Below, in pieces: positions 45,802 to 54,734 of a stretch of 64,000 bases of DNA. The first letter of the stretch is position 1. The number at the start of each line of letters is the position of its first letter. Below the pieces are notes generated by a model. It did not search any database. It saw only the letters and a list, made by a program, of their open reading frames with translations, and was not told the origin of the DNA. Location: NCBI GenBank assembly GCA_028874215.1, contig JAPPLF010000092.1:1-64000 (forward strand). The letters are read 5' to 3'. Source of the stretch: Acidobacteriota bacterium. Lineage in GTDB: Bacteria; Acidobacteriota; UBA6911; RPQK01; JAJDTT01. The position numbers were made by a program, and so were the translations under genes.

Positions 45802-48554
45802 AGCGACCCGAGATCAACACCACTTTCGTCCTGGCGCTGGTGAAGCGGGACCTGTGGAAGTACTTCACGAGTCCCACCGGCTACGTCTTCATCACGCTGT
45901 TCATCCTTCTGAGCACGGCGGCGGCCTTCTGGCAGGATCGTTTCTTCCTGGACAATCTGGCCAATCTGGACCAGCTCAACTACATGTTTCCCTACCTGCT
46001 CCTGTTCTTCATTCCGGCGCTGACCATGTCGGTCTGGTCCGAGGAGAGGAAACAGGGCACCGACGAGCTGCTCTTCACGCTCCCGGCCACGAGCCTCGAG
46101 ATCGTCATCGGCAAGTACCTGGCCACCCTCGGCATCTACACCGCGTCGCTGGTGCTCTCCCTGAGCCACGTCCTGGTCCTGAGCTGGCTCGGCAGTCCCG
46201 ACCTGGGACTCATGTTCAGCAACTACGTGGGTTACTGGCTGCTGGGAGCGGCTTTGATCGCCGTGGGGATGCTGGCCTCGTTGCTCACGGCCAACGCCAC
46301 CATCGCCTTCATCGTCGGCGCCGTCTTCTGCGCCTTCCTCGTCCTCATCGACCTGATGGGTTCCTTCGGAGCCGGTCTCGGCGAGTTCCTGGCGCCCCTC
46401 GGTGTCTACCGGCACTTCGATGACTTCGCCCGCGGCGTCATGAGCTTCTCCGGGCTCCTCTACTTCCTCTCCATCGCCGGGCTGATGCTCTACGTCAACG
46501 TGCTCCTGGTGGAGAAGCGGCATTGGCCGCGACAGGCCGAAGGGCGTCCCATGTGGCTCCACCATGCGGCGCGGACGGTCGGACTGGTTCTGGCGGTGAT
46601 CGGCCTCAACGTGATTCTGGGACGCGCGGGCATCCGGGTTGACGCCACGGCCGAGGGCCTTCACTCCCTGAGCGGCGAGACGGTCTCCCTGATCTCCGAG
46701 TTGTCCGGCGAACGCCCCGTCTTCATCCAGGCGTACGTAAGCCCCGAGGTCCCGGAGCAACTGGTGCAGACCCGGGCCAATCTGCTGGGAGTGCTGGGAG
46801 AGATCGAATCGGTGGGAGGCGCGCGGGTCCAGGTTCTGATCGAGGACACGGAGCCCTTCACCCAGGAAGCCCGGGACGCCCGGGAGAAGTTCGGAATCAC
46901 CCCCCGGCAGGTCCCCCATCTGGGCAGCGCCCGCGCCGGCTTCACCGACGTGTTCCTGGGCGTGGCCTTCACCTGCGGCGCCGAGGAGCAGGTGATCCCC
47001 TTCCTGGAGAGGGGGTTGCCCATCGAGTACGAGATCACTCGCAGCGTCCGGGTGGTGGCCAGGACGGAACGGAAGAAGGTCGGAATCCTGGGCACCGAAG
47101 CCAAGCTCTTCGGCGGATTCGACTTCTCCAGCATGCGCAGCAACCCGGCATGGCCGGTGGTGGAGGAACTGCGGAAGCAGTACGACGTGGTGCAGGTCTC
47201 GGCGGCGGCTCCCATCCGTCAGGAGTTGGACGGGCTTTTCGCGGCCCTGCCCTCCTCCCTGCCTCAGCCGGAAATGGACAACCTGCTGGAATATATCCAC
47301 CAGGGAAACCCCACGCTCCTCCTGGTGGACCCATTGCCCATATTCAACATCGGGCTTTCCCCTTCGGAGCGGTCCGGCGCCAATTCCAATCCCTTTCAGC
47401 GGCAGCAGGGGCCGCCTCCCAAGCCCAAGGGAGACATCCTGGGCCTGCTGGCCAGGATCGGAGTCCGTTGGGACAAGGCCGGGATCGTCTGGGACAGCTA
47501 CAATCCCCACCCGGATCTGGCCCACCTGCCGGAGGAAGTGGTCTTCGTCGGCGAAGGGAACGACAACGAACAGGCCTTCAACCGGGAGCATCCGGCCAGC
47601 CTCGCCCTCCAGGAATTGGTCTTCCTGTTCCCAGGACACGTGAAGCGGGAGGCGGGCTCCGATCTGGAATTCCGGCCCCTGGTTCGTTCGGGAGAGGCGT
47701 CGGCGGTCCAGAACTACTCCCGCATGGTTCAGCGGAACTTCTTCGGTGTCCAGTTGGCCCGCGGGCTTCCTCATCGCCCGGATGACCGGGAGTACATCCT
47801 GGCCGCGCACGTCCGGACCAGGGACTTGGAGACGGAGAAGGGCGAATCCGATTCTGAAGCTGAGGCATCTCCGGAAGAGGCGTCGGAGAATGCCGACGCG
47901 AAACCGGACGGAGAAGGCGAAAAGAAGGAGGAAGAATCCGAGCGGGTCAACGCCATCGTGGTGGCGGATCTGGACTTCATCTCCCAGCAGTTCTTCTCGA
48001 TCCGGGCTCAGGGACCCGAGACCCTCAACTTCGACAACGTGACCTTCTTCCTCAACTGCATGGACGTCCTCATGGGCGACGAGTCGTTCGTGGCGCTGCG
48101 CAACAAGCGCGTCCGCCACCGGACTCTGGAGCGGGTCGAAGATCAGACTCGCAGCTTTGTCGAACAGCGGGTGAAGGACGAAGAGGAAGCCGAGGAGGTG
48201 GCCGAAGAGGCCCTCAAGCAGGCGCAGGAGCGCTTGCAGGAGAAGGTGGACGAGGTGCGCGAACGCCGGGACCTGGACGCTCAGGCCAAGCAGATCATGG
48301 CCCAGAACCTCCAGGAAGTGGAGAACCGGCGGTTCGAGGTGCTGAAGGCCAATATCGAGGCCGAGAAGGAGTCCAAGATCAACGCCAGCAAGGAGAGCAT
48401 GGAGAGTCAGATCCGGAGGATCCAGGGCAACATCCGGACCTACGCGGTCCTGTTGCCTCCGGTTCCCGTGTTCGTGCTGGGCGTGCTCATCTTCGTGCGC
48501 CGCCAGCGCCGGGAAGAGGAGGGCGCCCGTGCGGCGAGAAGGTTGAGGTCATAA
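45798..48554 (+). CDS. Fused GldF-GldG-like ABC-2 permease and auxiliary protein
   Basis: This 918-residue protein joins an ABC-2 permease with six helices (1-240; motif WSEERKQGTDELLFTLPATS) to a GldG-like periplasmic domain (about 290-620; GLHSLSGETVSLISEL, EIESVGGARVQVLIEDTEP). A very acidic linker (about 675-715), a coiled coil (about 775-880) and a final membrane helix (PPVPVFVLGVLIFVRR) follow. In Flavobacterium GldA/F/G serve gliding; elsewhere the role is unknown. Having permease and auxiliary in one chain is less common than separate genes. No gld/spr motility genes lie nearby. Confidence 0.85.
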   Translation: MKRPEINTTFVLALVKRDLWKYFTSPTGYVFITLFILLSTAAAFWQDRFFLDNLANLDQLNYMFPYLLLFFIPALTMSVWSEERKQGTDELLFTLPATSLEIVIGKYLATLGIYTASLVLSLSHVLVLSWLGSPDLGLMFSNYVGYWLLGAALIAVGMLASLLTANATIAFIVGAVFCAFLVLIDLMGSFGAGLGEFLAPLGVYRHFDDFARGVMSFSGLLYFLSIAGLMLYVNVLLVEKRHWPRQAEGRPMWLHHAARTVGLVLAVIGLNVILGRAGIRVDATAEGLHSLSGETVSLISELSGERPVFIQAYVSPEVPEQLVQTRANLLGVLGEIESVGGARVQVLIEDTEPFTQEARDAREKFGITPRQVPHLGSARAGFTDVFLGVAFTCGAEEQVIPFLERGLPIEYEITRSVRVVARTERKKVGILGTEAKLFGGFDFSSMRSNPAWPVVEELRKQYDVVQVSAAAPIRQELDGLFAALPSSLPQPEMDNLLEYIHQGNPTLLLVDPLPIFNIGLSPSERSGANSNPFQRQQGPPPKPKGDILGLLARIGVRWDKAGIVWDSYNPHPDLAHLPEEVVFVGEGNDNEQAFNREHPASLALQELVFLFPGHVKREAGSDLEFRPLVRSGEASAVQNYSRMVQRNFFGVQLARGLPHRPDDREYILAAHVRTRDLETEKGESDSEAEASPEEASENADAKPDGEGEKKEEESERVNAIVVADLDFISQQFFSIRAQGPETLNFDNVTFFLNCMDVLMGDESFVALRNKRVRHRTLERVEDQTRSFVEQRVKDEEEAEEVAEEALKQAQERLQEKVDEVRERRDLDAQAKQIMAQNLQEVENRRFEVLKANIEAEKESKINASKESMESQIRRIQGNIRTYAVLLPPVPVFVLGVLIFVRRQRREEEGARAARRLRS

Positions 48555-48558
48555 AACC

Positions 48559-49848
48559 ATGAGTGAAACGAACAGATCCTTGAGCTACCTGGGCGGCGGC
48601 GTCCTGATTCTGCTGGTCGCATTGGTGACGGTCCCCAGCCGGGTCGCCCCCGACGCCTTCCTGGACGTCGGCGAAGCCTTCTTCCCCGAGTTCACCGATC
48701 CCAACGTGGCGGTCTCCTTGGAAGTCGTGGATTTCGACGAGGACACGGCTTCGGCGCGCCCCTTCAAGGTGACCTCCGAGGGAGGCAGGTGGACCATCCC
48801 GTCCCACCACGAATACCCCGCCGACGGCAAGGAGCTCCTGGCCAAGACGGCCGCCGGCATCATCGAGATGCGCAAGGACGACTTCCGGTCCAACAACGTC
48901 GCCGACCATGAGGCCTGCGGAGTGCTGGACCCGCTGGACGAGGGAGAGACCAGCCTGCGGGGCCGGGGGCGCCGGGTCACCATCAAGGGGGAGGGGGACG
49001 AGGTCCTGGCCGATATGATCGTGGGCAAGAAGGTCCAGGAGCGGGAGAACCTCCGCTTCGTCCGATTGCCGGAGCAAAAGCGGGTCTACGTGGCCCAGAT
49101 GCCGGTGGAGCCCTCCACCAAGTTCGAGGACTGGATCGAGAAGGACCTGCTGCAATTGGAGAAGGACGACATCGTCCGGGTCGTTCTGGAGAACTACTCC
49201 ATCAACGAGCGGACCGGCTCCCTGAATCGCCGCGGCAAGCTGGTGCTGACCAAGAAGGAGGGCGATTGGGCCTTGGACAAGCTCCGCGCCGACGAGGAGA
49301 TGGAGACCTACCGGGCCAGCGAGTTGATGCGGTCCATCGACGAGCTCAACATCGTGGGCGTCCGGCCCAAGCCGGAGGGGTTGTCCCGCACCCTGATGCG
49401 GACCGAGGGCTCGTCCAGAATCACTCAGGGCGACATGATGTCGCTCCAGAGCAAGGGGTTCTACTTCACCCGCCAGGGATCGCTGGTCTCCAACGAAGGG
49501 GAAATGACTGTGCTGACCTCCGACGGCGTGACTTACACGCTCCGCTTCGGCGAGGTGGTCTACGGTTCGGGGGCCGCGGTCACCGCGGGCAGCGAATCCA
49601 GTGACGACAAGGAGAGCGGTCCCGGTGAGAACCGCTACCTGTTCATCAGCGCCTCGTTCAATGACAAGGACATGCAGAACCTGCCGGCGGAAGAAGAGGA
49701 GCGCAAAGAGAAGGTGGAGACGGCGCGGGAGCGCTCCGAACAGCTCAATGCCCGCTTCGCCGCCTGGTACTACGTCATCTCCGACGACAGCTTCGACCGG
49801 GTCCACCTGAGCCGCGACGACCTGGTGAGAGAGAAAACCAAGACTTGA
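48559..49848 (+). CDS. DUF4340 domain protein (ABC system partner)
   Basis: The 429-residue protein has one N-terminal membrane helix (YLGGGVLILLVALVTV) and a long periplasmic part with DUF4340-type repeats: ARPFKVTSEGGRWTIPS and YSINERTGSLNRRGKLVLTKKEGDWAL. Such genes regularly follow GldA/F/G-like transporter genes. It starts 4 bp after the permease gene, completing an ATPase-permease/auxiliary-DUF4340 set. Its biochemical role is unknown. Confidence 0.85.
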   Translation: MSETNRSLSYLGGGVLILLVALVTVPSRVAPDAFLDVGEAFFPEFTDPNVAVSLEVVDFDEDTASARPFKVTSEGGRWTIPSHHEYPADGKELLAKTAAGIIEMRKDDFRSNNVADHEACGVLDPLDEGETSLRGRGRRVTIKGEGDEVLADMIVGKKVQERENLRFVRLPEQKRVYVAQMPVEPSTKFEDWIEKDLLQLEKDDIVRVVLENYSINERTGSLNRRGKLVLTKKEGDWALDKLRADEEMETYRASELMRSIDELNIVGVRPKPEGLSRTLMRTEGSSRITQGDMMSLQSKGFYFTRQGSLVSNEGEMTVLTSDGVTYTLRFGEVVYGSGAAVTAGSESSDDKESGPGENRYLFISASFNDKDMQNLPAEEEERKEKVETARERSEQLNARFAAWYYVISDDSFDRVHLSRDDLVREKTKT

Positions 49849-49872
49849 CGGTTGCCGTCCCGCGGAGCTGCG

Positions 49873-51837
49873 ATGGGACGGCCGAAGTCCGCCTGGCGTG
49901 AGACGAACAGAAACTCCTTGGTGACCGAAACGAGTTATCGAGTGGCGCCGCCGGGGTTCACCCCGGAGCAGTGGGAGGAGTTCCTGGAACGGGGAATGCT
50001 CGTTTTCAGGAATGCCCTGTCCCAAGAGGAGGTGCACCGCTACGTCGAGGCCATCGATCGGGTCTGCGCATCGGACCCGAACTACCGGCACGGCCAGGAC
50101 TATCGGGTCACCAACGCCGTGACGGCGGACCCGGTCTTGAGCGAGCTCATCGACCATCCGCGTCACGTCGGGTACGGCTACGATCTGTACGGCGAGCTGT
50201 TGAAGGTGCAACGTTCGGACGTCTTCGTCCGGCCCCGGAACACGAACCGGAGCATGTGGCATCCCGACTCGCCCCGGCCGACTCCCTATGCCAGCTTCTC
50301 GCCCGTGCTTCCCCTGCGGCTCTGCATCGGCTACTGGCTCACCGGCCTGCCCCGCACCGGAATGGCCAACTTCATCTACATGCCGGGCAGCCACAAGAGT
50401 CCGGAATTCGAGCACTACTACACGCACCGGAGCGTTCCCGGCGAGGAGCCTCTCTGCGTTCCCGCCGGGACCATCACCGTCATGCACTGCGGGACCTGGC
50501 ATCGGGTGGACGTCAACGAGACCGACACGGTGCGGAAGAACATCTTCATCAGCTACTGTCCGTCCTGGCTCTGGGAAGGAGACCGGCGGCAGTGCGATCC
50601 GGAATGGATCGCCAGCCTGAACCGGGAGCAGAGAATCATCATGCGCAGCTTTCCGGAGGCGCATGACCGGACCAATCCCCGGGCGGAGGACATCCCGCTG
50701 TTCCTGAGCCGGGAGACCCGGACCGACTCCGACCCCGACGCCGATCCCAAGATCCCGTTGCGAATCCGGAGGCGGCGCACCCTGCCGGAGAAGATGGGGT
50801 TCCGGAACGAACCGGAGCCCGGTTCGCCTCCCTCCGGAGACGGTCTCGTGACCCCGACGGTCTCTCGGAACATCCGGCCGGCGTTTCCCGTCGACCTCCC
50901 CCTGAACCAGGTCCCGGAGAAGTTTCGAGAGCTCATCGGGCTGGACCGTATTCCCGGGCGCGTCGACTTCACCCTCGGGGAGGCCGGAGAAGCGGAGCAG
51001 GAGGAAGGTCTGCGGGAGAGCCGCATCACCTTCTCCAACTATCTGGGAGAGGTGATCCCGGCCCGGTTCATCCGCCCCCGGGAGCCGTCAGGCCCGCTGG
51101 CCGGCCTGGTCTGCATGAACGGCACGGGCAGCACCGCCGACCACGTCGCCCACGAGCGCTGCCATCGGCCCCGGCCCGACGAGGGTCCCCTTTTCGGCTG
51201 GGGACGGGAACTGGCGCGCCGAGGTTACGCCATGTTGACCTTCACTCCCAAGGGCGCCGAGACGCGGCGCATCACACTGGGGCGTTGGGAGGAGGAGAAC
51301 CGGAGGCTGATCCCTTACGGCAGATCCCAGATCGGTGTCATCGCCGACGAGGTGCTTCGAGCGGCCCGGGTACTGGGCGCCCAGGAGGGAGTCGACGCCA
51401 ACCGCATCGGGTTGGCCGGCATGTCGCTGGGTGGCTGGGCCACCTGGCTGGGCATGGCGCTGGGCGACTGGATCCGAACCGGCGCCTCCGTCTGCGGCGG
51501 CCTGGGGAGCCTGCGCATCAACATCCACGACGGCATGCCCGAACGCCACAGTTCGTTCGCCTACCTTCCCCACATGCTCCGCTACTTCGAGCATTGGGAC
51601 ATCGTGAACAGTTGCATCGCCCCCCGTCCCTTCATGATGTTGGCGCCCACCGAAGACGAGGACATGCCCAAGGCCGGGGTCGACCGCCTGATCCGGGAGG
51701 TCGAGCCGGTTTACGCCGCAGCCGGAAAGCCGGATCACTTCAAGGTGTACCAGCCCCCGGGCCGGCACGTCTTCAGGCTGGAGTACTTCGAGCTGGTCTG
51801 CCAGTGGTTCGACCGCTTCCTGGGAAGACGGCCGTAG
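49873..51837 (+). CDS. Fusion of PhyH-type Fe/2-oxoglutarate dioxygenase and alpha/beta-hydrolase
   Basis: The 654-residue protein has two enzymes in one chain. Residues about 25-245 are a phytanoyl-CoA dioxygenase-like domain with metal ligands His130 and Asp132 (MWHPDSP) and His210 (GTWHRVD), and a 2-oxoglutarate-binding Arg221. Residues about 385-650 are an alpha/beta-hydrolase of acetyl-xylan-esterase/dienelactone type with nucleophile GMSLGGW (Ser518), an acid near 597 and His632 (PGRHVF). A charged linker of about 100 residues joins them. I choose ATG 49873: GGAG stands 5 bases before it, while TTG 49852 and GTG 49921 lack ribosome sites. It lies 24 bp after the DUF4340 gene. Substrate unknown. 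Confidence 0.8.
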   Translation: MGRPKSAWRETNRNSLVTETSYRVAPPGFTPEQWEEFLERGMLVFRNALSQEEVHRYVEAIDRVCASDPNYRHGQDYRVTNAVTADPVLSELIDHPRHVGYGYDLYGELLKVQRSDVFVRPRNTNRSMWHPDSPRPTPYASFSPVLPLRLCIGYWLTGLPRTGMANFIYMPGSHKSPEFEHYYTHRSVPGEEPLCVPAGTITVMHCGTWHRVDVNETDTVRKNIFISYCPSWLWEGDRRQCDPEWIASLNREQRIIMRSFPEAHDRTNPRAEDIPLFLSRETRTDSDPDADPKIPLRIRRRRTLPEKMGFRNEPEPGSPPSGDGLVTPTVSRNIRPAFPVDLPLNQVPEKFRELIGLDRIPGRVDFTLGEAGEAEQEEGLRESRITFSNYLGEVIPARFIRPREPSGPLAGLVCMNGTGSTADHVAHERCHRPRPDEGPLFGWGRELARRGYAMLTFTPKGAETRRITLGRWEEENRRLIPYGRSQIGVIADEVLRAARVLGAQEGVDANRIGLAGMSLGGWATWLGMALGDWIRTGASVCGGLGSLRINIHDGMPERHSSFAYLPHMLRYFEHWDIVNSCIAPRPFMMLAPTEDEDMPKAGVDRLIREVEPVYAAAGKPDHFKVYQPPGRHVFRLEYFELVCQWFDRFLGRRP

Positions 51838-52152
51838 CCCGATACCAATAGACGTCCGGCGTTCCCGCCTCCCGCGCTCGTCCTAACTGTGTCGATGATT
51901 TGTTCCGGACGTGGATCAGCTGCAAGATCGGCCGACCGGGAAAGGAACAGGCCACTGCGCCCGCCTACTGTCCTTTACGAGCGGGAGCAGGAGTTGCGGG
52001 ACAGGGGTCCGTCCGCAATTGAACGGGACGCCGGAACCGGGACGGGCGGACGAAGTACCGGACACGTAAACGGATACGATCACATGAGGAAACGTCTAAA
52101 GTACTGATATGATTGATTTCGGAATGCAGAATAACCGGACATCAAAGGGGAC
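51838..52152. other. 315-bp intergenic stretch before fic
   Basis: No gene is seen between the fusion protein and the Fic gene. The 3' half is less GC-rich near 52080-52130 and holds a possible -10 (TATGAT) at about 52108, which might serve fic. No clear -35, terminator or RNA structure is recognised. Confidence 0.35.
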
Positions 52153-53361
52153 ATGAAAGAGACTGTCGTCGACCGCGGAGAAAGTGTCGGCCTGATGGAG
52201 CCGCTTCTCGCCGGCGACAGGGCCAAGCATAGTTTCAGCCTGAGTGACTTCGCCGTCGATCTGGCCGCCAAAGCGGCCGGGCTGCGGCGGAGCCTGCCGG
52301 GGGGAGTTGCCGGTTCGCTTGCCAATCTCGTGCGGGCGATGAACTGCTACTATAGCAACCTGATCGAAGGTCACGACACCCATCCGGTCGATATCGAACG
52401 TGCCCTCAGAGACGATTACAGCACCGATCCGAAAAAACGCAATCTGCAGCTTGAAGCCAAGGCGCACATTGCCGTTCAGACCTGGATCGATGACGGGGGA
52501 GTCGACGGTTCTGCCCTGACGGCGGCGGGTGTGCGTCAGATCCACAGGCGGTTCTGCGACCAAGTGCCCAGGAGCCTGCTCCGGTTGACCGATCCCCGAA
52601 CCGGCGAGGAAATCCGGATCATTCCGGGGGAGATCCGTACCCGGGATGTACAGGTGGGCCGGCATGTTCCCGTCAGCCCGGGCGCGATCCCGCGATTCCT
52701 GGCCCGGTTCGAAAGCGCCTACTCGAACTTGGGCAAGGCCGACGCGATACTGGCTGCCGCGACTGCCCATCACCGCCTGCTGTGGATCCACCCGTTTCTG
52801 GATGGCAACGGCCGGGTCGCGCGGTTGATGTCCCATGCCGTTTTGCGGGAAACACTGGATACCGGTGGCGTCTGGTCGGTGGCGAGAGGCCTGGCTCGAA
52901 GTGAGGGCGCGTATAAGGCGCACCTTGATGCCTGCGACCAGACCCGACGCAACGATCTCGACGGACGGGGCCATTTGAGCGAAGCAGCGCTGATGGAATT
53001 CACGGCATACTTCCTGACCACCTGCATTGATCAGGTCGATTTCATGGAGCGTCTCATTCAGCCTGGGCGGCTTTGCGGACGTATTCTGGTTTGGGCTGAG
53101 GAAGAGATTCGGGGGAAACGGCTTCCCCCCCATGCCGGCGCCGTGCTCGAGGCGGTTCTCATTCGCGGAGAGCTTCCCCGGGGCCATGCGGCGAGGGTCC
53201 TGGGTGTCGGCCGGCGCCAGGCCCGGCGGATCACCTCGGCCCTGCTCGACCGCGGTGTTTTGACCTCCGCGAGCACCCGCGCTCCGCTAAGACTTTCCTT
53301 TCCGGCGGCTCTCGCCCACCGCTGGATGCCCGGATTGTTTCCGCAACGGATCACCTCATAG
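52153..53361 (+). CDS. Fic-domain protein (likely AMP-transferase) with inhibitory helix
   Basis: The 402-residue protein has the Fic core HPFLDGNGR (213-221), which moves AMP (or another nucleotide part) from ATP to a target hydroxyl group. Upstream is the inhibitory motif SNLIEG (68-73, S/T-x3-E-G/N), which marks a class II Fic: Glu72 would block ATP binding until released. The C-terminal part (about 320-390) looks like a winged-helix DNA-binding domain (RGHAARVLGVGRRQARRITS). No separate antitoxin gene is seen, consistent with built-in inhibition. Target is unknown. Confidence 0.9.
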   Translation: MKETVVDRGESVGLMEPLLAGDRAKHSFSLSDFAVDLAAKAAGLRRSLPGGVAGSLANLVRAMNCYYSNLIEGHDTHPVDIERALRDDYSTDPKKRNLQLEAKAHIAVQTWIDDGGVDGSALTAAGVRQIHRRFCDQVPRSLLRLTDPRTGEEIRIIPGEIRTRDVQVGRHVPVSPGAIPRFLARFESAYSNLGKADAILAAATAHHRLLWIHPFLDGNGRVARLMSHAVLRETLDTGGVWSVARGLARSEGAYKAHLDACDQTRRNDLDGRGHLSEAALMEFTAYFLTTCIDQVDFMERLIQPGRLCGRILVWAEEEIRGKRLPPHAGAVLEAVLIRGELPRGHAARVLGVGRRQARRITSALLDRGVLTSASTRAPLRLSFPAALAHRWMPGLFPQRITS

Positions 53362-53485
53362 CTTGGACGCTGAAGGACATTCCACATCGGGGTGAAATCG
53401 CGAGAGGTGTGGTCCCGTTCATGACCACGCCGCCCGGAAGCACACAGCCCGGACGCGAAAAAGGGACGGATTGGGTGCGTATTCC

Positions 53486-54658
53486 TCAATACACGTCCGG
53501 TGCTCCCCCGCCGACTCCTCCTTCGTCGACGGTGTGTTCCCGGACGTAGTCGAAGTCGATGTCGTCCCCCAGGCCGGGACGCTCGGGGACCCGGACGCAG
53601 CCCTCCTCGTCAATCGGATCATAGAGGGTCTTCTGCCACGGAAAGGGACGATAGCGTTCGACCATGGGATGAAGCAGTCCCCACTCGTAGAACCAGCCGT
53701 TGTCCATGGTGCAGAGGACGTGCATGTTGTGCGGGCCGCCGCCATGCACCTCCATCCTGAGGTTGAAGGCCTGGGCCAGGTGGATCAGCTTCAGGATCGG
53801 CGTGATGCCTCCCACTTCGCCGGTGCCGCCCCGCAGCATGTCGCAAGCTCCGCTCGTCACCCACTCGGCCCGGGACTGGTAGCTTCCTTCCAGGTTCTCC
53901 GGTCCCAGCACCGCCATGTCCAGCTTGCCGTTGAGCCAGACGTAGGAGGACATGCTGTACTCGTTCATGGGTTCCTCGATCCAGAGAAAACCCAGTTTCT
54001 CGATCTCCCTGGAGAGGTAGAGCGCCTCGACCCGGTCGTAGTGGTGATGGGGGTCCAGCATGAGGGTGATGTCCGGCCCGACGGCCTCCCGGACCGCGGC
54101 GCAGGCGGCCACGTCCCGCTTGACGTCGGGTGCGCCGGGCAGGGGGGACATCCAGGTGTGCAGCTTGATAGCCTTGAAGCCGTCCCGCACCAACTCCTCC
54201 GAGAATCGCGCGTAATCCTCCGGGCTGCTGAGGCCCCCCGGGATGTCGTCGCCCGCATTGATGCTGGCGTAGGCCGGAATCCGGGTCCGCGCGGCGCCGA
54301 TCATCTTGTAGACCGGGATCTGCAGAAAACGTCCGGCCAAGTCCCAGAGGGCGCAATCGACGTGGGCGATCATCATGTCGGGCAGAGAATTGGTGAGCTT
54401 CTGCATCCGCCGCATCCGTTGCCAGATCTTCTCCCGGAAAAAGGGATCCTGACCCAGCAGGGCCGGCTTGATCAGGGAGTCCACGATTCCCTGGGAGGGT
54501 CCGGCAAAAAAATAGCCCTCGGCTCCCTCGTCGGTCCGGATCGTCAGCATGTTGTTGGTGGTCCAGCGCTCTGCTCCGGCACAGGAATGGCCCTCGTAGT
54601 CCCGATACCACTTGGTCCGGTAACGGAAAGTGTCCACCTTGATATCCGAGATCTTCAT
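53486..54658 (-). CDS. Enolase-superfamily (mandelate racemase-like) sugar-acid dehydratase
   Basis: The 390-residue protein has the enolase-superfamily two-domain plan. The general base region is GFKAIKLHTW; metal ligands lie in LMLDPHHHYDR (Asp), WIEEPMNEY (Glu) and VLGPENLEG (Glu); a final base is near VHGGGPHN. The KxH/His pattern fits the D-galactonate/gluconate dehydratase side rather than mandelate racemase. It follows, on the same strand, a glycosidase-like lipoprotein. The two probably serve sugar use. Exact substrate is not readable. Confidence 0.82.
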   Translation of the reverse strand: MKISDIKVDTFRYRTKWYRDYEGHSCAGAERWTTNNMLTIRTDEGAEGYFFAGPSQGIVDSLIKPALLGQDPFFREKIWQRMRRMQKLTNSLPDMMIAHVDCALWDLAGRFLQIPVYKMIGAARTRIPAYASINAGDDIPGGLSSPEDYARFSEELVRDGFKAIKLHTWMSPLPGAPDVKRDVAACAAVREAVGPDITLMLDPHHHYDRVEALYLSREIEKLGFLWIEEPMNEYSMSSYVWLNGKLDMAVLGPENLEGSYQSRAEWVTSGACDMLRGGTGEVGGITPILKLIHLAQAFNLRMEVHGGGPHNMHVLCTMDNGWFYEWGLLHPMVERYRPFPWQKTLYDPIDEEGCVRVPERPGLGDDIDFDYVREHTVDEGGVGGGAPDVY

Positions 54659-54734
54659 GGCTCAACTCCTGGCGGGTTGGAATGCCGGTCCGGAACGGGC
54701 GGCAAACGGCTTGAGGGATGCTCCCGGGAGACGG

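Noticed and set aside
45702-48119. Minus-strand frame of 805 codons.
   Set aside because: Antisense shadow of the GldFG-like gene; Val/Gln/Glu/Gly-biased composition and no start signals.
48487-50664. Minus-strand frame of 725 codons.
   Set aside because: Antisense to DUF4340 and the PhyH fusion, which both show family motifs.
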